DNA from: Thermohalobaculum sp039815685
GTDB lineage: Bacteria; Pseudomonadota; Alphaproteobacteria; Rhodobacterales; Rhodobacteraceae
Reading direction: 5' to 3'
Assembly: GCA_039815685.1 (NCBI GenBank)
Contig: JBCBYV010000001.1
Span: 310,001 to 374,000 of the forward strand
DNA length: 64,000 bases
Below, one piece after another: positions 1 through 8,421 of this stretch (position 1 is the first letter of the stretch; the number at the start of each line of letters is the position of its first letter). Both the position numbers and the translations under genes were made by a program. The notes under the pieces were generated by a model. That model had not been told where the DNA came from and made no database searches. It saw only the letters and a list, made by a program, of their open reading frames with translations.

Positions 1-460
1 GCCCCGCCACTTCGCTGAACTCGACGAAATCGCCCGACTGAAAGCCCGGTGGCTCGAACAGCAGCCCGCCGTTGTTGAGCTGGAGGAAGTTCAGGAGGTC
101 TTCGCCGATCTGGAAATCCGGAAGCTCGGCGCCGCGGATACGAACCGCAAGCGACTGGTCGAGCGTATCGTCGATCGGGCTCTGGACATCGACGAAGGCA
201 TAGAAGCTCGTGCGCTGCTGCCCGTCATCGTTGAAGGAGATGGCCGCGACGGTGGCACTGAAGGCTTCGAACTCGATACCGGTGCGCGCGTCCGTCAGCA
301 CGCCAGGATAGCTGAAGAGGTCGTCGCTCTCCCGGTCGGTGACGGTGAAGCCGTCGAGTTCGGTGGTGAGTTCGAGGATGACCTCGCCGAAGAACAGCGG
401 GATATCATCGGGTCCCGCATAGCGAATGCGGAATGCCTCAAACAGGAACGTCTCTTCCAT
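1..460 (-). CDS. Partial hypothetical protein (C-terminus off the left edge)
   Basis: An open frame of 153 codons starts at an ATG at 460 and runs off the left edge without a stop. The ATG is preceded on its own strand by a purine-rich AGGGGGAG, a plausible ribosome binding site. The visible protein starts MEETFLFEAFRIRYAG. It has no signal peptide or membrane segment and is rich in Asp, Glu and Phe, with alternating hydrophobic stretches (VILELTTELDGF, SFYAFVDVQ) that suggest beta structure. I do not recognise the family. Codon use is GC-rich like the neighbours, so it is probably a real gene. It is on the same strand as transketolase, which lies upstream of it, with a 96-bp gap. Confidence 0.6.
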   Translation of the reverse strand, partial: MEETFLFEAFRIRYAGPDDIPLFFGEVILELTTELDGFTVTDRESDDLFSYPGVLTDARTGIEFEAFSATVAAISFNDDGQQRTSFYAFVDVQSPIDDTLDQSLAVRIRGAELPDFQIGEDLLNFLQLNNGGLLFEPPGFQSGDFVEFSEVAG

Positions 461-556
461 CTCTGGCCACTCCCCCTGGAAGGATGTGTCGCGATGGGGC
501 ACGCGGCCAGCGGTCAGGTCAAGTCGAAAGCGTTAACGCCCGCATCGACGACGGCG

Positions 557-2587
557 TCACGCCAGGAGGCTGCGCACCTTCCCGGCGACCGCTTCGGGCG
601 TGATCCCGAAGTGCTTGTAGAGATCTTTGTAGGGGGCGGAGGCACCGAAGCTCGACATGCCGACGAAGCCCGCCTTCGCCTCGCGCCCCCGCTCGCCCAG
701 GAGCCAGCGGTCCCAGCCCATGGCAACGCCCGCCTCGACGCCGACGCGGACGGGTCCTGCCGGCAGGATGCGACGGCGATAGGCCTCGTCCGCGGCGGCG
801 AAGCGCTCCATCGACGGCATGGAGACGACACGGACGCCCACGCCCTCGCGCTCGAGCAGTGCCTTGGCGCCCATTGCGACCTCGACCTCGGAACCGGAGG
901 CGATGACGATCGCGGCGCGCTTATGCTCCGCCTCCGCCAGCACATAGGCGCCCTGCGCGATCGGGTTGGCGGCGGTGTATTTCGCGCGAAAGCTCGGCAG
1001 GTTTTGCCGCGAGAGGGCGAGGACCGTCGGCCCGCCCTTGGTCTCGAGCGCGCAGGCCCAGGCCTCGGCCGTCTCCACCGCGTCCGCCGGGCGGATAACC
1101 TGCATGTTCGGGATCGCGCGCAGGGCTGCGAGATGCTCCACCGGCTGATGCGTCGGCCCGTCCTCGCCAAGGCCGATGCTGTCATGCGTCATGACATAGA
1201 CGACCCGCTGTCCCATGAGGGCTGAGAGGCGCATGGCCGCCCGTGCGTAGTCCGAGAAGACGAGGAACGTGCCGCCATAGGGCAGGGCGCCGCCATGGAG
1301 CGCGATGCCGTTCATCGCCGCGGCCATCCCGTGCTCGCGAATGCCGTAATAGACATAACGGCCCTTGCGGTTCATCTCGTCAAACACACCGAGATCGGCG
1401 GTCTTGGTGTTGTTCGAGCCGGTCAGGTCGGCCGAGCCCCCGATGGTCTCCGGCAGCACCGGGTTGATGACGGCCAGCGCGTTCTCGGAAGCCTTGCGCG
1501 TCGCGACGGTCGGCTTTTCCTCGACGAGCGTCCGGCGAAGCTTGTTGAGGACGCTCGTGAGCTTTGCCGGCAGGTCTCCGGCCATCATGCGCTCAAACTC
1601 CGCGCGCTTCCGGTCGCTCAGACCCTTGAAGGCCGCGGTCCAGGCTGCCCGCGCCTCCGCCCCGCGCGCGCCGAGACCCCGCCAGTCGGCGAGGATATCC
1701 TTCGGCACTTCGAAGGGCTGGTGGGGCCAGTCATGCGCGGCCTTCGCGCCCTTGATCTCATCGTCGCCTGTGATCGCGCCATGCGCCTTGGCGGTGTCCT
1801 GTAGAATCGGTGCGCCGAGCCCGATATGCGTCTTGCAAGCGAGCATCACCGGCGCTTTCTGCGCGACAGCCCAGTCGAGCGCCGCCTCGATATCGGCCGT
1901 GTCATGGCCGTCGACGGCCCGCGTGATCCAGCCCGAGGCCTCGAACCGCGCCTGCTGATCGGTCGCGTCCGAGAGGCTCAGCTCACCGTCGATGCTGATC
2001 CCGTTGTCGTCCCAGAGCACGATGAGGTTCGAGAGCTTCTGCCGCCCGGCGAGCGTGATCGCCTCCTGGCTCACCCCTTCCATCAGGCAACCGTCGCCCG
2101 CGATCACCCAAGTGCGGTGGTGGCAGATCTTCGCGCCGAACCGCGCGCGCAGGCTCTCCTCGGCGATGGCGAGGCCCACGGCGGTGGCAAGGCCCTGACC
2201 GAGCGGGCCTGTCGTCGTCTCGATCCCCGGCGCGTGGCCATGCTCTGGATGGCCCGCGGTTGGCTGGCCAAGCTGGCGGAAGCCCTTCAGCGCCTCGATG
2301 CCCATCCCTGGGTAGCCGGTGAGGTGGAGCAGGCTGTAGAGCAGCATCGAGCCATGGCCGGCCGAGAGCACGAATCGGTCCCGATCCGCCCAGTCCGGGG
2401 CAGCCGGATCGAAGCGTAGATGCTTCTCAAAGAGCACGGTGGCGACATCGGCCATGCCCATCGGCATGCCGGTATGGCCCGAATTCGCGGCCTTCACGGC
2501 GTCGAGGGCGAGCGCACGGATTGCGGCGGCCATGCGGAAACGGCGCGGGTCGGCCTTCTTCATCTCGTCGATCGTCACGCCTGCCAT
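557..2587 (-). CDS. tkt: Transketolase
   Basis: 676 aa, the usual length of a bacterial transketolase. It moves two-carbon ketol units between sugar phosphates in the non-oxidative pentose phosphate pathway (and the Calvin cycle where present), using thiamine diphosphate and a divalent metal in the cytoplasm. Visible motifs in order are SGHTGMPMGMA near the N-terminus, the ThDP-binding segment GDGCLMEGVSQEA, the pyrimidine-domain IREHGMAAAMNG with the catalytic Glu, and DSIGLGEDGPTHQ, typical of TktA. The start is an ATG giving MAGVTIDEMKKADPRRF. It diverges from the DUF4164-like/zapA pair, and the order tkt | DUF4164 | zapA is familiar in Rhodobacteraceae. Confidence 0.97.
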   Translation of the reverse strand: MAGVTIDEMKKADPRRFRMAAAIRALALDAVKAANSGHTGMPMGMADVATVLFEKHLRFDPAAPDWADRDRFVLSAGHGSMLLYSLLHLTGYPGMGIEALKGFRQLGQPTAGHPEHGHAPGIETTTGPLGQGLATAVGLAIAEESLRARFGAKICHHRTWVIAGDGCLMEGVSQEAITLAGRQKLSNLIVLWDDNGISIDGELSLSDATDQQARFEASGWITRAVDGHDTADIEAALDWAVAQKAPVMLACKTHIGLGAPILQDTAKAHGAITGDDEIKGAKAAHDWPHQPFEVPKDILADWRGLGARGAEARAAWTAAFKGLSDRKRAEFERMMAGDLPAKLTSVLNKLRRTLVEEKPTVATRKASENALAVINPVLPETIGGSADLTGSNNTKTADLGVFDEMNRKGRYVYYGIREHGMAAAMNGIALHGGALPYGGTFLVFSDYARAAMRLSALMGQRVVYVMTHDSIGLGEDGPTHQPVEHLAALRAIPNMQVIRPADAVETAEAWACALETKGGPTVLALSRQNLPSFRAKYTAANPIAQGAYVLAEAEHKRAAIVIASGSEVEVAMGAKALLEREGVGVRVVSMPSMERFAAADEAYRRRILPAGPVRVGVEAGVAMGWDRWLLGERGREAKAGFVGMSSFGASAPYKDLYKHFGITPEAVAGKVRSLLA

Positions 2588-2863
2588 CGCTTTCCCGGGC
2601 GCTCTGCCCGCTCCCTCGTATCATGTCGTTCTTCGCGCCTGGTGGAGCCCGGGCCCACGAAGCGGCGCGACATTGCTCACGCAGGGCGGGAAGGGTCAAG
2701 CGGCGCCTGCGCCACTTTCCCAGTCAGCGAGGAACGAGCGCGGGTGAAGCATTGCAACCACAGGGACCCATCGCGGGTTTCGCATCCGGACGCAGCGTCC
2801 GATACTGTCGGAAGAAACACCGCGCGCCCGTGATTCGACCGCGCGCAAGACGGTGGAGGGACG

Positions 2864-3154
2864 ATGACTGCTTTGGAGCAGGCGGTGCAGCGGCTCTCTG
2901 CCGCTGTGGAGCTGGCTGAGACACGTGTTGCCAACGCTGGCGGCGCAGCGCTTGAGGCGGATGGCAAGGGCATGAGCGACCTCTTCGGCGATGATCGCGA
3001 TACGCTGCTTGCCCGCATCCGTGCGCTGGAGGAACAGGCGGCGGAGGATGCGGCGTTGCGCGTGGAGGCTGCAGCCGCAGTGAAGGCTGCCCTTGCAGAT
3101 CTTCGCGCAGTCCACGGCGACGACGGTCAAGCGGGGACGACCGAGCATGCCTGA
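2864..3154 (+). CDS. Small coiled-coil protein upstream of zapA (DUF4164-like)
   Basis: 96 aa, very Ala/Glu/Leu-rich (MTALEQAVQRLSAAVELAE, ALEEQAAEDAALRVEAAA), predicted almost entirely helical and coiled-coil. Small proteins of this kind (DUF4164) sit immediately before zapA in many alphaproteobacteria and are presumed to act with the divisome, but the biochemical role is not established. Its TGA overlaps the zapA start by 8 bp, so the two are translationally coupled. A GATTC (GANTC, CcrM) site lies at 2832-2836 just upstream. Family assignment rests on context and composition rather than a diagnostic motif. Confidence 0.7.
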   Translation: MTALEQAVQRLSAAVELAETRVANAGGAALEADGKGMSDLFGDDRDTLLARIRALEEQAAEDAALRVEAAAAVKAALADLRAVHGDDGQAGTTEHA

Positions 3155-3506
3155 GGTCACGATTGAGGTTGCCGGGCGCCCTTATCGCGTCGGTTGCGGC
3201 GAGGGCGAGGAGGAGCATCTGCGCGATCTCGCCCTCCGGCTCGATACCGAGGCGCAGAAGCTCTCCCGCAGTAGCGGGGCGGTACCGGAGGCACGGCTTC
3301 TTCTCATGACCGCGCTCGTGATCGCCGACCGGCTGTGGGAGGCCCAGCGCGAGATCCGCAAGCTCGAGCAGCGACTTGAGGCCGGAGAGGGTGCATCTGC
3401 GACCGTTTCCAACGGAGCCGATGACGAAGCAGAACTCGTCGCGGAGATCGAAGCGCTGGCGGCACGGGTCGAAGCGCTTCTCCCGGGTGCGCCGCAAAAC
3501 TCTTGA
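3147..3506 (+). CDS. zapA: Cell division protein ZapA
   Basis: 119 aa. ZapA binds FtsZ and bundles its filaments at midcell. The N-terminal globular head is clear (PEVTIEVAGRPYRVGCGEGEE followed by HLRDLALRLD), then the conserved LLLMTALVIADRLWEA helix and a C-terminal coiled coil. An in-frame start 54 bp upstream exists, but the ATG at 3147 gives the canonical ZapA N-terminus and overlaps the preceding gene. The stop codon lies inside a perfect inverted repeat (3494-3516). The order zapA - 6S RNA - fthC is widespread in proteobacteria. Confidence 0.92.
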   Translation: MPEVTIEVAGRPYRVGCGEGEEEHLRDLALRLDTEAQKLSRSSGAVPEARLLLMTALVIADRLWEAQREIRKLEQRLEAGEGASATVSNGADDEAELVAEIEALAARVEALLPGAPQNS

Positions 3507-3540
3507 AGAGTTTTGCCAAGGAAATTGAAATTTCCTTGGC
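3494..3540. repeat. Two abutting perfect inverted repeats at the zapA 3' end
   Basis: The first palindrome spans 3494-3516, with 11-nt arms (GCAAAACTCTT and its complement) around a single G, and it contains the zapA stop codon. The second spans 3515-3540, with 11-nt arms (GCCAAGGAAAT and its complement) around TGAA. They share the two bases at 3515-3516. Both are AT-rich against a GC-rich background. There is no T-tract, so a standard intrinsic terminator is not obvious. It could be a transcript-end stabiliser, an operator upstream of the 6S RNA promoter, or a dispersed genomic repeat. Confidence 0.85.
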
Positions 3541-3599
3541 TCCGCGCGGCCCTGATGCTGTGCAGAGCGGGCTTGCAGCGCGCCGGTCTCGCCTCTACC

Positions 3600-3757
3600 T
3601 CGGTGAGTGGCGGGTGCTATCCTTCCCGTGCGAGGACAGTTTCCTGGTGGCCTAAGCATCTTCGCGGGAGCTGGCTCTGCCCTTGTCCGTGGCCTCGGGT
3701 ATCTGGCGCCCACCTGGTTATCCAGGCTCGCGAGGATCTGACACCTCCACGGTCGCG
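3600..3757 (+). ncRNA. ssrS: Probable 6S RNA
   Basis: 6S RNA binds the sigma70 RNA polymerase holoenzyme and mimics an open promoter. The segment between zapA and 5-formyltetrahydrofolate cyclo-ligase is its classical location. The ends can pair: 3607-3622 (GTGG, GGTG, ATCC) pairs with 3734-3750 (GGAT, CACC, CCAC), separated only by small internal loops. A further stem (GAGGACAG with CTTGTCC and CCTC) and an unpaired GGTGGCCTAAGCATC central region fit the long-hairpin-with-bubble form. Length about 155 nt is normal. Exact ends are estimates and I could not run a covariance model. Confidence 0.68.
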
Positions 3758-3865
3758 ACGGGCCCGCCACCCGCTATCCCGCTCCCTCCGTCGGTGGGCA
3801 ACCCTGCGCCGCCCGCACCAAGGGCCTGTCCCGCAACGCACCCTCTATCCTCGGTGGACGATGCA

Positions 3866-4474
3866 ATGAGCACTAGACCGCAAGACGCTGCCACAGAGGG
3901 CGCTGAGGAGGCCAAGGCGGCGACACGCCGCGCCGCCTTCGATGCGCGAAAGGCCGCCCATGGCGAGGGGCGAGCCGAAGGGGCATCGGCTGCGGCCGAG
4001 GTGCTCCTCGCTGCACTCGGTTCGCTCGATCCTGGCACCGTGGTTGCCGGCTATCGCCCGATCCGGACGGAGATCGATCCCACCCCGGCCATGGACGCCC
4101 TGCATTCTGCCGGATGCCGCCTCTCTGTCCCGGTGATCGAGGGTGCCGGTCTCCCGCTCTCTTTCCGCGCCTGGTCGCCCGATTGTGCGGAGGTCGAAGG
4201 ACCCTTCGGCGCCTTGGTGCCGGCCGAAGGCGACTGGCTCGTGCCCCGGATCCTGATTGTCCCGCTCGTGGCCTTCGACAGCGCGGGCTTCCGGCTTGGC
4301 TATGGTGGCGGCTTCTATGACCGGTCGCTCGAGCGTCTGCGTGCCTCGGACCCTGCCACCTGCGCAGTCGGCTACGCCTATGCCGCGCAGGAGCTCCCGG
4401 CGCTGCCGCTTGAGCCGACCGACCAACGGCTGGATCTCGTGGTGACGGAGGAGGGTGTGCGGGCGCCACGATAG
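3866..4474 (+). CDS. fthC: 5-formyltetrahydrofolate cyclo-ligase
   Basis: 202 aa. Converts 5-formyltetrahydrofolate to 5,10-methenyltetrahydrofolate with ATP hydrolysis in the cytoplasm. The diagnostic C-terminal segment RLGYGGGFYDRSLERL is present, preceded by PRILIVPLVAFDSAGFRLG, and the early YRPIRTEIDPTPAMDAL segment also fits. The frame is open further upstream (from 3683), but that part is low-complexity Pro-rich sequence overlapping the 6S RNA, so the ATG at 3866 is chosen. It lies directly after zapA and the 6S gene, as in many proteobacteria. Confidence 0.92.
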   Translation: MSTRPQDAATEGAEEAKAATRRAAFDARKAAHGEGRAEGASAAAEVLLAALGSLDPGTVVAGYRPIRTEIDPTPAMDALHSAGCRLSVPVIEGAGLPLSFRAWSPDCAEVEGPFGALVPAEGDWLVPRILIVPLVAFDSAGFRLGYGGGFYDRSLERLRASDPATCAVGYAYAAQELPALPLEPTDQRLDLVVTEEGVRAPR

Positions 4475-4650
4475 CATCCCGGTAACGGTGCACTCACGAA
4501 GCTCGCTCACCAACTGGAAAACGAAAGTCTTCCCTTCACCATACACATAGCATAGGCGGTGAGCCCGCAGCCGAGCAGTCCTGGCGCCAGGTGAAACGGG
4601 GCGGCCGCCCCGATGTCGGGACGCCGCAGGGCACGACGAAGCGGGGGACG

Positions 4651-5493
4651 ATGCGACTTCTCTTTCTCGGGGATATCGTCGGAAGGGCAGGCCGCCAGGC
4701 GGTGATCGACGCGCTGCCGGGGCTTCGATCCGAAAGGCGCCTCGACTTCGTGGCGGTGAATGCCGAGAATGCGGCAGCGGGCTATGGGCTTACCCGTGCC
4801 ATCGCGGCCGAGCTCTTCGCTGCGGGAGCGGATGTCGTGACCCTTGGCGACCATGCCTTCGACCAGAAGGAGATGCTGCAGGCAATCGAGGGGGAGCCCC
4901 GCATCCTCCGCCCCCTTAACATCGCGAAGCAAGCACCCGGTCGCGGGCTCCATGTCTATGAGACGGCGCGGGGGCGGCGGGTTGCAGTGGCCGTCGCGCT
5001 CGGTCGGGTCTTCATGAGCCGACCCTATGACGACCCTTTCTCCGCGCTGGAGACGGCGTTGAAGGCGCATCCTCTGGCACCGGGTGCCGGCGCCGATGCG
5101 GTGATCGTCGAGATCCACGCGGAGACTACGTCCGAAAAGATGGCGATCGGGCACTGGTGTGACGGCAAGGCGAGCCTCGTGGTCGGCACCCACACGCATG
5201 TTCCGACCGCGGATGCGATGATCCTTCGCCGCGGCACAGCCTATCAGACCGATGCGGGCATGTGCGGCGACTACGACAGCGTCATCGGCATGGACAAGGT
5301 CGAGCCGCTGAAGCGCTTCGTCACCGGTCTCGGTACCGGGCGGTTCGAGCCTGCGATGGGTGAGGCGACCGTCTCAGGGGTGCTCGTCGAGACGGATGAT
5401 GCCACCGGCCTGGCCCGCCGGATCGAGCCCCTCCGCCTCGGCGGCTTCGCCGTGCGGGTGCCGGCTGAGCGCGCGGCGGAGCAGGGGCGATAG
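4651..5493 (+). CDS. YmdB-family metallophosphoesterase
   Basis: 280 aa, matching the TIGR00282/YmdB family (about 260-280 aa). Characterised members are dinuclear-metal phosphodiesterases acting on 2',3'-cyclic nucleotides. Visible metal-binding and family motifs are MRLLFLGDIVGRAGR at the N-terminus, VNAENAAAGYG, TLGDHAFDQKE, IVEIHAETTSEK and VVGTHTHVPTAD near the C-terminus. The start at 4651 is chosen over an upstream in-frame ATG because it begins exactly with the conserved MRLLFLGD strand and has GGGGGACG before it. It follows fthC, as in many alphaproteobacteria, and is followed after 7 bp by the SLC13 permease. Confidence 0.92.
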   Translation: MRLLFLGDIVGRAGRQAVIDALPGLRSERRLDFVAVNAENAAAGYGLTRAIAAELFAAGADVVTLGDHAFDQKEMLQAIEGEPRILRPLNIAKQAPGRGLHVYETARGRRVAVAVALGRVFMSRPYDDPFSALETALKAHPLAPGAGADAVIVEIHAETTSEKMAIGHWCDGKASLVVGTHTHVPTADAMILRRGTAYQTDAGMCGDYDSVIGMDKVEPLKRFVTGLGTGRFEPAMGEATVSGVLVETDDATGLARRIEPLRLGGFAVRVPAERAAEQGR

Positions 5494-5500
5494 GCGCGCG

Positions 5501-7291
5501 ATGAGCGTGGGCGCCGCTCTCTTCGCCGACTGGCAGGCTTGGGTCACGCTCGGCACTGTGGTCGCAATGTTCGCGCTCTTCGTGAGCGAGCGCTATCCGA
5601 CCGAGGTTGTCGCTATCTTCGGGCTCTCGCTGCTCATGGCGCTCGGCATCCTGCCGGTCGATGCGATGCTGCGGGTGTTCTCCAATCCCGCGCCCGTCAC
5701 CATCGCCGCGATGTTCATTCTTTCGGGCGCCCTTGTGCGGACGGGCGCGCTCGACGCCTTCGCTCGCGTGATCTCCAGCAATGCCGAGGAGCGGCCGAAG
5801 GGAGTGGTGGCGGGGTTCGCGGGGCTCACGGTGGGCGCCTCGGCCTTCATGAACAACACGCCTGTCGTCGTTATGCTGATCCCCATCGCAGTGCGTACCG
5901 CTGCCCTGCTGAAAGTATCCGCTAGTCAGGTACTAATTCCGCTTTCCTATGCCGCGATCTTGGGTGGGATGTGCACGCTCATCGGCACCTCGACCAATCT
6001 GCTCGTCGATGGCGTCGCTCGTACGCATGGGCTCGCACCCTTCACGCTTTTCGAGGTGACGCCGCTCGCGCTCGTCATCGTGGCGGTTGGTCTCACCTTC
6101 GTCACCATCGCTGCACCTCGCGTCCTGCCGCGGCGCGATGCGATGCTCGATTTTCTCAGCAATCGCAAGAAGTTGCGGTTCTTCACCGAAGTGGTACTTC
6201 CGGAAGGATCGACACTGGTGGGCCGGCGCCTCGAGGACGTGGAGCATTTCAAACGCGAGGATATGAGCGTCATCGATGTGATCCGGGGCGACCTCTCGCT
6301 CCGCCGCGATTTCTCCTCGGTCGTGCTGGCGGCGGGGGACCGTGTGGTGTTGCGTTCGGGCGTGAACGAACTTCTGTCGCTCCGCGGCAACCGGGCGCTC
6401 AGCATGGTCGGTCAGCTCGATCCGATAGGCGAGAAGTCGACCGTCACGGTCGAAGCCCTGATCACGCCCGACTGCAAGCTCGTCGGCCGGCAGATCGGCG
6501 ATGTCCGCTTCCGTCGCCGTTATGGCGTCTATCCGCTGGCCGTGCACCGGCGCGCGGAACGGGTGGGCAGCGTGCTCGATGAAGTGCGCATCCGCGTCGG
6601 CGACACGCTGCTGCTCGAGGGCGATCCGGACGATATTCGGCGCCTCTCTGTCGATCAGAACCTCGCCGACATCACACAGCCGACGGAGCGGCCCTATCGG
6701 CGGGAGCGCGCGCCCGTGGTGCTCGCGATCCTCACCTTCGTGGTGCTTGGCGGCGCCTTCGGTCTGATGCCCATCGCGGGGCTTGCCGTCATTGGGGTGG
6801 CTCTGGCCCTCGCCACCCGCTGCATCGATGCCGAGGAGGCGTTTGCGCTGGTGGAGTGGCGGCTCCTCGCGCTCATCTTCGCTATGTTGGGGGTCGGTGT
6901 TGCGCTGGAGCGGACGGGAGCGCTCGGCATGCTGGTGAGCGCGGCCGAGCCGTGGCTGATGGGCCTGCCGCCGTCGCTCGTTCTCTGGATCGTCTTCCTC
7001 ATGGCCTCGATCCTGACCGAGCTTGTCTCGAACAACGCCATCGCCGTTGTCATGACGCCAGTGGCGATTGGGATTGCAGGCGCCTTGGGTGCGGATCCTC
7101 GGCCCTTCGTCGTGGCGGTGATGGTTGCGGCCTCCGCCAGTTTCGCGACACCCATCGGCTATCAGACCAACACGCTGGTCTATGCGGCAGGGGGTTATCG
7201 CTTCGTTGATTACATGCGCCTTGGTGTGCCCATGAACCTGCTCGTGGGCGCGATGGCCTGCCTGCTCATTCCGTTCTTCTGGCCGCTCTGA
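5501..7291 (+). CDS. SLC13-family permease with two internal RCK_C (TrkA-C) domains
   Basis: 596 aa inner-membrane protein of the ArsB/NhaD or divalent-anion:sodium symporter superfamily. It has two membrane halves: helices from about residue 10 to 220, including NNTPVVVMLIPIAV and GTSTNLLVDG, and a second half from about 405 to the end with SNNAIAVVMTPVAIG and TPIGYQTNTLVY. Between them lie two soluble RCK_C domains (about 235-390; VLPEGSTLVGRRLEDVE, ITPDCKLVGRQIGDV). Proteins of this layout are usually annotated as sodium/sulfate or dicarboxylate symporters, but substrate cannot be read from the sequence. The ATG at 5501, 7 bp after the YmdB-like gene, is preferred over an upstream frame extension that overlaps that gene. 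Confidence 0.88.
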   Translation: MSVGAALFADWQAWVTLGTVVAMFALFVSERYPTEVVAIFGLSLLMALGILPVDAMLRVFSNPAPVTIAAMFILSGALVRTGALDAFARVISSNAEERPKGVVAGFAGLTVGASAFMNNTPVVVMLIPIAVRTAALLKVSASQVLIPLSYAAILGGMCTLIGTSTNLLVDGVARTHGLAPFTLFEVTPLALVIVAVGLTFVTIAAPRVLPRRDAMLDFLSNRKKLRFFTEVVLPEGSTLVGRRLEDVEHFKREDMSVIDVIRGDLSLRRDFSSVVLAAGDRVVLRSGVNELLSLRGNRALSMVGQLDPIGEKSTVTVEALITPDCKLVGRQIGDVRFRRRYGVYPLAVHRRAERVGSVLDEVRIRVGDTLLLEGDPDDIRRLSVDQNLADITQPTERPYRRERAPVVLAILTFVVLGGAFGLMPIAGLAVIGVALALATRCIDAEEAFALVEWRLLALIFAMLGVGVALERTGALGMLVSAAEPWLMGLPPSLVLWIVFLMASILTELVSNNAIAVVMTPVAIGIAGALGADPRPFVVAVMVAASASFATPIGYQTNTLVYAAGGYRFVDYMRLGVPMNLLVGAMACLLIPFFWPL

Positions 7292-7439
7292 ACATTCAGG
7301 CCGCACCGGGTCTGGCGTCCCTCATGTACCGCCAAGCTGCTGCGCTGTGACGGCATGCCGCGCGCATCGATGTGACGTAGACGCCATGCAGAGGAGAGGC
7401 GACAATACCGCGCAGAACCGCGATGCGAATGGGGCGTCG

Positions 7440-7742
7440 ATGAGCGACAGCGACACCAAGCTCCGGCCAAAGGCAAAGCCGAAAGTCGACAAGCCGCGGC
7501 TCTACAAGGTGATCCTGCTGAATGACGACTTCACGCCCCGAAACTTCGTCGTCCGGGTGCTGCAGAAGATCTTTCGGATGACCGAGGGCGAGGCGAATGG
7601 CGTCATGCTGACTGCGCATCGCAAGGGCGCCTGTGTCGTTGCCGTCTTCACGAAGGAAGTCGCTGAGACCAAAGCGGAGCAGGGGACCGAGGCTGGCCGG
7701 CGCGAGGGCTACCCGCTCACCTTCACGACGGAACCCGAATGA
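7440..7742 (+). CDS. clpS: ATP-dependent Clp protease adaptor ClpS
   Basis: 100 aa. ClpS binds the ClpA N-domain and delivers N-degron substrates to ClpAP. The core is intact: RLYKVILLNDDFTPRNFV, with the NDD acidic pocket for the substrate alpha-amino group, and the HRKGACVVAVFTKEVAETK segment typical of alphaproteobacterial ClpS. An upstream in-frame ATG at 7386 would add 18 residues of poor conservation, so the ATG at 7440 (MSDSDTKLRPKAKPK) is preferred. A strong terminator follows the stop codon directly. Confidence 0.93.
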   Translation: MSDSDTKLRPKAKPKVDKPRLYKVILLNDDFTPRNFVVRVLQKIFRMTEGEANGVMLTAHRKGACVVAVFTKEVAETKAEQGTEAGRREGYPLTFTTEPE

Positions 7743-7744
7743 AC

Positions 7745-7766
7745 AAGGGCCCCGGCGGGGCCCTTT
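7745..7766 (+). terminator. Intrinsic terminator after clpS
   Basis: Nine-bp perfect stem AAGGGCCCC / GGGGCCCTT with a GGC loop, followed by a short T run, starting 2 bp after the clpS stop. The converging VPLPA-CTERM gene ends at 7789, so it may serve both strands. Confidence 0.85.
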
Positions 7767-7788
7767 CGATCTGCCGAACCAGTAGGGC

Positions 7789-8421
7789 TCAGGCCGATCG
7801 CTGCCGGAGCAGTGCGATGCCGGCCAAGCCGCCCCCCAGCAGCAGGAACGATGCCGGAAGCGGAACCTCCGTGAGGGCCGACGGCGAAACGAAGCTGAAC
7901 GAGCCCGACCCATAGTCAGTGCTGTCGAGACCGTCGTTCGTGAACCCCACCGTAAAGAGGAAGTTGCCTTCCGTCTCATCGAATATCGCTCCTACAGCAT
8001 CGAAGACATAGGATGCTGCGATCGTCAATGAGTTCGCACCAAGGGTCGAAATCACGGAGATCTGGTTCGGCGCAGAAGTTCCGGTGAAGTTCGTCAAGCC
8101 GGCAGCGTTATTCGGAAAATCGGGCGTCGCAGAGAAGGGTATGTTCACGCCACCGCCATTGCCGACGCCGACGACCAAATCAAAAGTCGGATTGGTGTTC
8201 GTAGCAGAATCGAAATCACCGAAATCACCGGGTGCAACCACACCATTCAGTGTGATGTTCAACACATCACCCGCGTCGAGTACGGATGCCGTACCGTTGT
8301 CTGCAACGCTGTTAACAGTCGCGTCGAACGTGACCAGACCGTTGATCCCGACCGCTTGCGCAGTGCCCGTCGCACCGAGCAACACAGCCACGACAACTGC
8401 CGCTGCCGATTGAACTTTCAT
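7789..8421 (-). CDS. VPLPA-CTERM sorting domain-containing secreted protein
   Basis: 210 aa. An N-terminal signal peptide (MKVQSAAAVVVAVLLGATGTAQA) is followed by a beta-rich, Gly/Asn/Thr-rich, Cys-free body (for example VGINGLVTFDATVNSVADNG). It ends in the tripartite sorting signal VPLPASFLLLGGGLAGIALL + RQRSA: a VPLPA motif, a hydrophobic helix and a basic tail. This is the PEP-CTERM-like signal processed by exosortases, so the mature protein is probably surface-associated or released. No exosortase gene is in the window. A start 12 bp upstream (8433) is possible, but the ATG at 8421 has GAGGGTGG at good spacing. Confidence 0.87.
   Translation of the reverse strand: MKVQSAAAVVVAVLLGATGTAQAVGINGLVTFDATVNSVADNGTASVLDAGDVLNITLNGVVAPGDFGDFDSATNTNPTFDLVVGVGNGGGVNIPFSATPDFPNNAAGLTNFTGTSAPNQISVISTLGANSLTIAASYVFDAVGAIFDETEGNFLFTVGFTNDGLDSTDYGSGSFSFVSPSALTEVPLPASFLLLGGGLAGIALLRQRSA

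Noticed and set aside
5933..7306. 457-aa minus-strand open frame
   Set aside because: Antisense to the SLC13 permease; His/Arg/Glu-rich shadow.
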